The notes below the pieces were generated by a model. That model searched no databases, was not told where the DNA came from, and saw only the letters and a program-made list of their open reading frames with translations. This document shows, piece by piece, positions 57,465 to 64,000 of a stretch of DNA of 64,000 nucleotides (position 1 is the stretch's first letter; the number at the start of each line of letters is the position of its first letter). Origin of the DNA: Brachycybe producta (taxonomy: Eukaryota > Arthropoda > Diplopoda > Playtdesmida > Andrognathidae); NCBI GenBank assembly GCA_036925085.1, contig JAUPFP010000013.1:366001-430000 (forward strand), read 5' to 3'. Both the position numbers and the translations under genes were made by a program.

Positions 57465-58930
57465 ACATGTACATTTTTGTGGCAATTTGTATTTAATTGT
57501 GATTTTACAGTTTTATTTATGGTATGCATTATTTTTTCAAATTTTTGTTGTTGGCAAAAATGACAATTTTTCCCGAAATTCCCTGTTTTTTTCAAGTCGG
57601 TATGGAGCCCTATAGTAACAATCAATTCAGTGTAGGCGTCTTTAAGTAGGATTTGCAGAATTAACTGCATCAAAACCAGCAAGTAATTTAAAACATTTCA
57701 ATTTAAAAAAAAAAAAGAAATGGTAAATCAGCACTTTATTAATGGATTGGTCAGAACATTTTCCATTTTGTTTGTAAAGACTTTCACATTGATATTTTGA
57801 TGGAGGTGGCGGCTGCATGGTGGTGGCCTAGCATAGTAATAGCTGTCACAATGGTCACAGTCTGGTTGATCCAAATCAATATATACTGTACTTTTCAATG
57901 GATTTCTTTTGTGTATTTTGTGGCCCACCCCCAACTCAACAACAACAAAAAACGAGAAATTATTTCTACTATTGAGAGACAGTGGCTACTTTTAGTTGAA
58001 TTCCTATCCTTCAAAACACAATGTCCAGTGGCTATGCTTCACTGAATTTTACAAAAGTTCCGGTCAAACAAAAACAAATACAATACATGAACACAAAAAG
58101 TTCACATGATGTTTGTTGTGTTTCTTCCCCCCACCCCAATCCTTCCTTCCTTCCTTCCGAAAATTTCGAATGTTTGAGAAAGAAATTTTGAGATCTATGA
58201 ACTTTTTTTTCTTCTTCTTTCCTACGAATTTCACTATTTGAGAATTGGAAGTTTTTATTATTATCATTATTATTATTATTACTGTTATTAATCTTGTTAT
58301 TGAGGCCAATGTTTTTCAAGTGCCAATATTTCTTTAAGCAAACCCTATTCGTTCAACTCTAAAATCTTATTTTTTTCTTCATCATTATAGTTTTTTTTTG
58401 TGATCTTCAAAAAGCCTTTTTTACTTTTGAAATTTTATTTTCATTGTTAGTGGTGGCTGCAATTTTTTTCTTCTTCTTTCTCTCTTTTTTTAAACGAACA
58501 GAAAAATTGATTTTAATGCCTTTATTTATTTAGTTTTTCTTCTTCCCGTTTATATTCGATCAATATATAGGGCCTAGAAATATATAAACAACATCTAAGA
58601 GATAAATCAAAGATTTATTTTCAATATCAGAAGATGTAGATTTTGTTTTAAATTAGCTGACTGAAGATGAGTAAAAATAAGCTGAAGATGTCAATTTTTC
58701 TAAGTCTGCTGTGCTATTTATACTGTAGAAATGTTGAAAATTAAGTGTCTAAACTTTCAGCCAAAATTCATTTTCAACTTCAATTAAACTTGGTCAAACT
58801 CTTCCGCTTAAAGTCAATTAGCATCTTGCATAGAAATGGCCAAATTTGTTATCATGCATAGAAGAACAATAGAGAAATATGGCAATGAATATAAAAGAAA
58901 TTAATGATGTATTAAATTTTTAAATAAATA
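57465..58930. other. Intergenic DNA, no gene recognised
   Basis: (CCTT)n at about 58141-58158 and (TTA)n near 58256-58280. Short ORFs here have no recognisable content. Confidence 0.5.
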
Positions 58931-59160
58931 ATGAATACATGAATAAATTAGAAATTATCACAAAATTTAATAATTACGTAATAATTAAATAAATAAATTA
59001 GAAAATATAATAAAATTAAATAAATAAATTAGAAATTATCACAAAATTTAATAATTACGTAATAATTAAATAAATAAATTAGAAATTATAATAAAATTAA
59101 ATAAATAAATTAGAAATTTTAACAAAATTAATAATTAAATAAATAAAATTAATAAAATTA
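58930..59160 (+). repeat. AT-only tandem repeat (AAATAAATAAATTAGAAATTAT units)
   Basis: A compound array in which TTATCACAAAATTTAATAAT, TACGTAATAATTAAATAAAT and AAATAAATTAGAAA recur two to four times. Confidence 0.8.
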
Positions 59161-59927
59161 AAGTACTTTTCAAAGTAGTTTTAAAAGTGGACCAACCATA
59201 TATCTGTGCATTCAGCTCACAATTGCTTCAACTCTGTAATTAATAAAAAGATGACCATTTTTTATGAGCTTCTGCTGAAGCTGACCTTTCAAAAATATAT
59301 TTTTCATCTTCAGCTGCATCTTGAGCAAAATAATTTCATTTCCGCTTACCTCTATTTTTACTTTAACATGTAGTTGAGCTAATACTTCCATGTAGATTTA
59401 CAGTAATTTGAGACGGAATTTAGTTTCTTTAGAGGCTTTTCTTTGGTGGTTGAGATCGATTGCCGAGATTGATTGCACCATGTAGTCAGCAGGTCGCTCA
59501 TCTAAAAACGTCTGGACGTTTAATTTTCATAGCATTACATTATCAATGAGAGCCCAACCACCTGTCGTCATTTCTGACTACATTTTGCAGTCGAACTCGA
59601 ACACTAAAAAGTGGTTTGTGTAACATGCCTGGACCCCGTCCATGCGGTTCTTTGTTTTGACTCTCTTTGTTGGGTGGCTAGTCCCAGCCAGCCGATTGAG
59701 TTCGGTTCGTCCAACGCTCCACATGCTCAGCACTCGGGCTTTGTGACCTGCCGGCTATCCAGGTCTACTGGTTGACCTGGATGCGCGGCCCTTGGTTGTG
59801 CCTCTGCTTCTAGTTGGAGTAAGACTCCCTGGCATTGTCGATTCTGGTTGTTTTGGGGTTTCCGTATAGATGGGACTCCCGAGTTCCCACAATTTAAAGA
59901 GGCAGCAATGACTACACCTCCCAGAGG
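59161..59927. other. Intergenic DNA; right part probably retroelement leader
   Basis: 59640-59927 is GC-richer and lies directly downstream of the LTR on the minus strand. A minus-strand ATG at 59835 opens a short basic peptide (MPGSLTPTRSRGTTKGR) that stops after 26 codons, possibly the start of a decayed gag. Confidence 0.4.
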
Positions 59928-60530
59928 TGTCCACAAAAAAAACTCTTTCTTTGGCGATTAACTGGTTTATTTTATAAGATAATGCGATACATTATGAAGC
60001 AATATAAAATAATACATACTGTTTCTACTTTGAAAATATTCTAAGACCAAAGACTACTTCGGCACTACTTTCGGACTACTTTCACACTTGATTCTCTCTA
60101 GCGAGGAGGGAAACTTTCTGTTCCCGAGAATTCTCTGCCTACTGTCCTCTTGAGGGTACCTTGGATACCTGTTTTGTTACTTTGGCCCTTGGGAGGGGCC
60201 ACTTGTGACCAGGGGTCGCCCATAGGTCGAACTGACCAATGGCAATCTCTGGTCCCAAAATGTTTCCTTTTTTGGAACTCACTTCTCCTAAATATGTAAA
60301 TAATTTCAGGAGAAATTATCTGGGATTGTCCAGTGTCACTGGACCTGAGGGAAAGTAATTTCCTCTTCTTAATTGCTTCCATATGTGTCAGAGAAAACCC
60401 CTTTTGCTTTATGAACACTTATTTTTAGGGCCATCTGGGCGTCGAAAAAAAAGTGGTCAAACTTGAGGAGACATGGTAAGTCATATCCCCCACACGTGTG
60501 TATGCCGACACATGCGCAGGGGGTGTCACA
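59928..60530 (-). mobile_element. Probable LTR of a truncated retrotransposon
   Basis: On the minus strand it starts TGTGACACCCCCTG, ends GTGGACA, and carries AAAATAAACCAG near the end as a poly(A) signal. The TGTGAC start matches that of the solo LTR at 34660-35440. No target duplication flanks it. GC-richer leader-like sequence follows, so this is probably a 5' LTR whose internal part is mostly lost. Confidence 0.5.
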
Positions 60531-61630
60531 CTCGTGTGAAAAGGGTCTGAGTCTAAGTTTTGCCAGTGGCAATGAGCAAGCACCAAAATTTAATAAGTGA
60601 AAATTCGAAGTGCAAGCCATTGGAACAAGTTCCAGATTTTGATCTGGAAAAGTGTTACAGCGTAACCCAATTTAAAATGGGACCAATTGTTGTCCGAAAC
60701 CGGACGTGTCCAAATAAATATAAAAACAGTCAATTCAAGTCTACTGGGAGTACAATCCATTGGATAATTTCCAAACTTGTCCCATTTTTTGGTTGTCAAT
60801 AGGGTGAGGCATTATTGTATTTTAAGCCTGGATCCCACACATACAGAAAAAGTCACCTGAAAATTCGACTGAAAATAGAATTTGTCTAATTTAAGTAATT
60901 CTATTCTATATATTTGGCAGAAAGTAGCCAGAAAAAAAGATTATTTCTACCTGCCACATTGAATTATTCTTTCTCTCTCTTCTTTTATACATGTATAAAA
61001 AAGTACTGTTGAAGCGTTTTCTATTGTATTGTGTGAGAACTGCTAAATATATTTCTTAGACATTCTGTACACTGTCTAAAATGTGCAGATTAGTGAGATT
61101 ATCACAAAATTTGATGTTTCCATGTCTTTCTCTAGTGAATCCGCAAAAATAACAATGATATTTTTTTTCCCATTGACAGTAACTTCTATATTAAATCTGT
61201 GCGCAATAAAGTGCTCTCTTAAATGTCATATCATTTTTAACCCCTTGTGTACTATATATTTATTCAGCTCAATTCAAGTTGAACATATTTATTCAGTCTA
61301 TATATATAATATAGCATCTTCACAGTCTGCTGTTCATTTACAATGAAGAAATAAGATATGAAATGATAACATATTATTGTATTGCTTCATACATCCAGAC
61401 ACAATTTTTCTTAGAAATACTTCATATACTGTAAATTGCACGTTTTCTGTCCATTATAAAAACACTGTCTGGAATATATCCTTTATTTTTCCCTTATTTT
61501 TGTTTTCTTTCTGTTCTTAGTGGCCAACCTGAGTTTGTTTATGACTGACTACCTTCAAAGTCGAAAATCAGTCATTTTTTTAAAGTCACTAGTCCATTTG
61601 TGAAAGCATCGTAGATGGGCTTTAATATTT
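60531..61630. other. Intergenic DNA, no gene recognised
   Basis: About 60823-60960 has a degraded AGGGATAG..TCACACA family end (GGATCCCACACATACAG). No supported coding region. Confidence 0.45.
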
Positions 61631-61634
61631 TAAG

Positions 61635-62010
61635 GTAGTTTTCAAAATGTAAAACGCCCTCTCAAACTATTTTTTTTTATTCTGTCTTTCAGAAGGAAAA
61701 TAAAGAAAAATTTACAAGATGTTTTAGAAACTAGAAGAGTAGCTCAATCACTTGAGGGTATTTTCGACGTTATTGTCTTTTAATATGTTATTTATGCAAA
61801 TATGAGAAATGACTCAAATTTTAGCAGATGATATATATTTTTTTTAAAAATTTCTGTCTATTCAAAGTTTATTTTGAAAGATATCAACATAAAAAAATAC
61901 TGTTAAGTGATTCAACTACCGTTCTAGTTTCTAAGACACTCTTTCAATCTATTCTCAGAGTTGCTTTTTCTGAAACGCCAAATAATCTGAGTTCGAAAGT
62001 TACTTGTTCA
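61635..62010. mobile_element. Long-inverted-repeat MITE (ACTAGAAGGGTAG family)
   Basis: AATGTAAAACGCCCTCTC, CTGTCTTTCAGAAGG, TTTAGAAACTAGAAGAGTAG on the left. AAGATATCAACATAAAAAAA, CTACCGTTCTAGTTTCTAAG on the right. The best uninterrupted copy in the window. Confidence 0.7.
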
Positions 62011-62021
62011 TGAATACAGCT

Positions 62022-62335
62022 TAAGGTGATTTTAAAGCATAAAACGACCCCTCAAAACAGAGAGAGAGAGAGAGAGAGAGTGAGAGAGAGAGAGAGAGAG
62101 AGAGAAAACAGAACACAGTGTTTTAGAAACTAGAATTAGGAAAACTCAATTACTTAAGGATAATTTCACGTTGATATTTTTTTAAAATAAAGCTTTTTAT
62201 GTCAGTTTGAAAATGACCCAACTTTCACAAATATATTATTTTGAAAAATATGTATCAACATGCACATTTTTTTAATTGATAAGCGATACCTTTCCAGTTT
62301 CTAAAACACTATTCGGTAGTTTTCTCTTAAATCAA
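62022..62335. mobile_element. Long-inverted-repeat MITE (ACTAGAAGGGTAG family), tandem neighbour
   Basis: TTAAGGTGATTTTAAAGCAT start, a (GA)n expansion at 62059-62104, then TTTAGAAACTAGAATTAGG and the complementary CCTTTCCAGTTTCTAAAACAC. Adjacent to the preceding copy in the same orientation. Confidence 0.65.
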
Positions 62336-64000
62336 CTTGTTCATAAAATACATCTTTTAAGCATTTTTGCAATTTCTAAAATCTTCAATCAATATGGAGT
62401 TTCACTATGAAATTGGTTATTTGAGTTGTTGCAAAATTGACTAGTAAAATCACAGAATGACTGATTTTTCACTTTGACGATAATATTTAATAATGTATCT
62501 CGATATTTATTTTCTGAGACAGAAAGAAGAAAAAAGGAACGCAATTTCTCATTTTGTGTTTCACGTTTATAAAGATGGAATTTTTTTTTTCTTCTTCTGT
62601 ATTTTATTTCGCTTGTTGTTTTTTCTTTTTAGTTTAAGAAAATGCATTTTATTTTAGTTTTTTTGTTCATAAATTTTTCTTTATAAAATATGAAACCATT
62701 ATTGAAAGATGATCCACCTTGATGTGTTTTTTTATTTACTTTTTTTGTTTTCACCAAAATATTTAATATCTCTTGAAACAAAAAAAAATTAATATCATGT
62801 TGACGATTTGGATTTAATATTTATAAATTCTATTTCTGTCTGCGCCCGCAAAATTGGTGAATGGTATCCAATATTATTTGATAAATTAATCTTAAAATGG
62901 TTAAGAAACAAAGTGATTTTCGAACTCTTCTTGAATATTATTCTGTCTTTCTGAAGTCATAATTAAGAAAAACTAGAAAAGTGTTTTAGAAACTAGAAAG
63001 CATCGCACACACCCACACATCCAGTGCCGCAACTACGAATTGTGTGCCCGAAGACTACATTACTGTAAACGCCCCTTACCTCCCTAACAGCTAGCTACTC
63101 GCACAAATTTCAGTAGTTTGTATTAGTGTGAATGAATGTGAATTTTTTAGGCTTGCAAGTGAATTAGCTTAAAATCAAAAACTACTCTATTCTCTTTAGT
63201 AGGCATTGCTTATAGCAGTGCTTATAGCACTTTTTGTAAATTTTGCAAATTGCACGACGGGTTTACTAGTGTGAATAATTTGTACAATACATGAAAACTA
63301 CTGAATTAATGTGAAATAAGAAAAGAAGTGGGAAAAAAAAGTATAATTTCAAAATTTAGAAGTCGTTTTTTAATCTTAATTTCTAAACGTTTGGCGCCCC
63401 TGTTTGATGGCGCCCGTAGATTAACTTTCTTTCCTCCATCCTTCTCTTTGTTGCGCCACTGCACACACATCCATTCGTTTGGCTTTATCTACCTTTTATT
63501 ATGTCTCCTTTTTGATATCAAAATACAAAAAAATGCCCTTCAAGTGTTCTTTTTTTCTGTTGTTAATATATGAAAATCCATTTAACGCAAAATAAAGCAG
63601 AAATGTTGATTCAGTTTTTTTTTTCTTCTTTGATTTCTTTATTTCTATTTCTGATTTTTTTTCTCTTCTTCTTTGCTTCTTTTTACACATTTGTGATCAA
63701 TTTCATTCTACACAGTGACTAGACAATGTACAAAAACACCAATTTGGTTTACTAAATCCGCATCAATCTGCATTTTAGGCCAATGTACAAAAGAATGTCT
63801 AAATCTTTCTAGAAAACATAAAAGGTGGTGATGTTATAGGCAAGATGCACATTGCCTAAAAATGCTATTAAACATGACTCATATACATGTATACTGTATA
63901 TCCCCACCACCGACACAAGGACTGACAAATACTAGTAATAGTGAGATACGTAGGAGTTGTATAAAACCAATAACAATACGTTTCCATGACAATTAATATA
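62336..64000. other. AT-rich DNA with MITE pieces
   Basis: No gene. A left-arm fragment of the ACTAGAAGGGTAG family lies at about 62895-62998. A probable MITE spans about 63023-63460, with CAGTGCCGCAACTAC at the left and GTTGCGCCACTG at the right as inverted ends. The rest is AT-rich with pyrimidine tracts. Confidence 0.5.

Noticed and set aside
1..64000. CRISPR arrays, operons, rRNA genes
   Set aside because: No regularly spaced direct repeats with unique spacers, no clustered co-directional genes and no conserved rRNA blocks were seen. The tandem arrays have no spacers.

Overview
This is about 64 kb of AT-rich, gene-poor nuclear DNA from an animal, almost certainly an invertebrate. The reasons are a spliced Ras-family GTPase with a C-terminal CAAX box, a GLUT/Tret1-like sugar transporter, Helitrons, mariner and hAT elements, LTR remnants, and very abundant simple repeats. 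There is no operon structure and no prokaryotic signal. The species cannot be fixed from the sequence. The transporter resembles the trehalose/hexose facilitators that are expanded in arthropods, but similar proteins occur in other invertebrates.

Only two protein-coding loci are well supported. On the minus strand, 33394-34146 is the terminal exon of a Ras-like small GTPase with a Pro at the Ras Gly12 position and no Gln61 equivalent. A splice acceptor with an abutting in-frame stop codon shows that at least one upstream exon is missing. On the plus strand, 53756-55114 is an intronless 452-residue sugar transporter with a TATA-like box about 60 bp upstream and a minisatellite directly after its stop codon. 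A third, weaker locus (45876-46477) looks like an LTR followed by a short ORF.

Most of the rest is mobile-element debris, much of it nested. Six short Helitrons (5.1-5.5, 8.9-9.4, 10.5, 43.0-43.4, 43.6-43.9 and 45.1-45.7 kb) share a 3' end. The best copies have a CCCGTCA/TGACGGG hairpin followed by CTAG or CTAA, and they retain the last codons of a Pif1-type helicase. Palindromic ACAGGC elements lie at 4.5, 43.1 and 53.0 kb; the 43.1 kb copy sits inside a Helitron. hAT-like elements occur at 0.3, 8.75, 21.9, 27.1, 32.9, 38.9, 47.8 and 56.1 kb, several with 8-bp target duplications. Mariner relics lie at 40.9-41.9 kb (one inside another) and 56.7-57.3 kb (fold-back). LTR pieces lie at 34.7-35.4 kb (solo, 4-bp duplication) and 59.9-60.5 kb. 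A long-inverted-repeat family recurs from 20.5 to 63.0 kb.

Tandem repeats include a 21-bp minisatellite at 13.9-14.5 kb that creates long artificial reading frames, a 51-bp repeat at 20.4 kb, a ~193-bp satellite at 52 kb, and many microsatellites. The two genes show no functional link. The window reads as an ordinary transposon graveyard around two isolated genes. No new multi-gene system was found.
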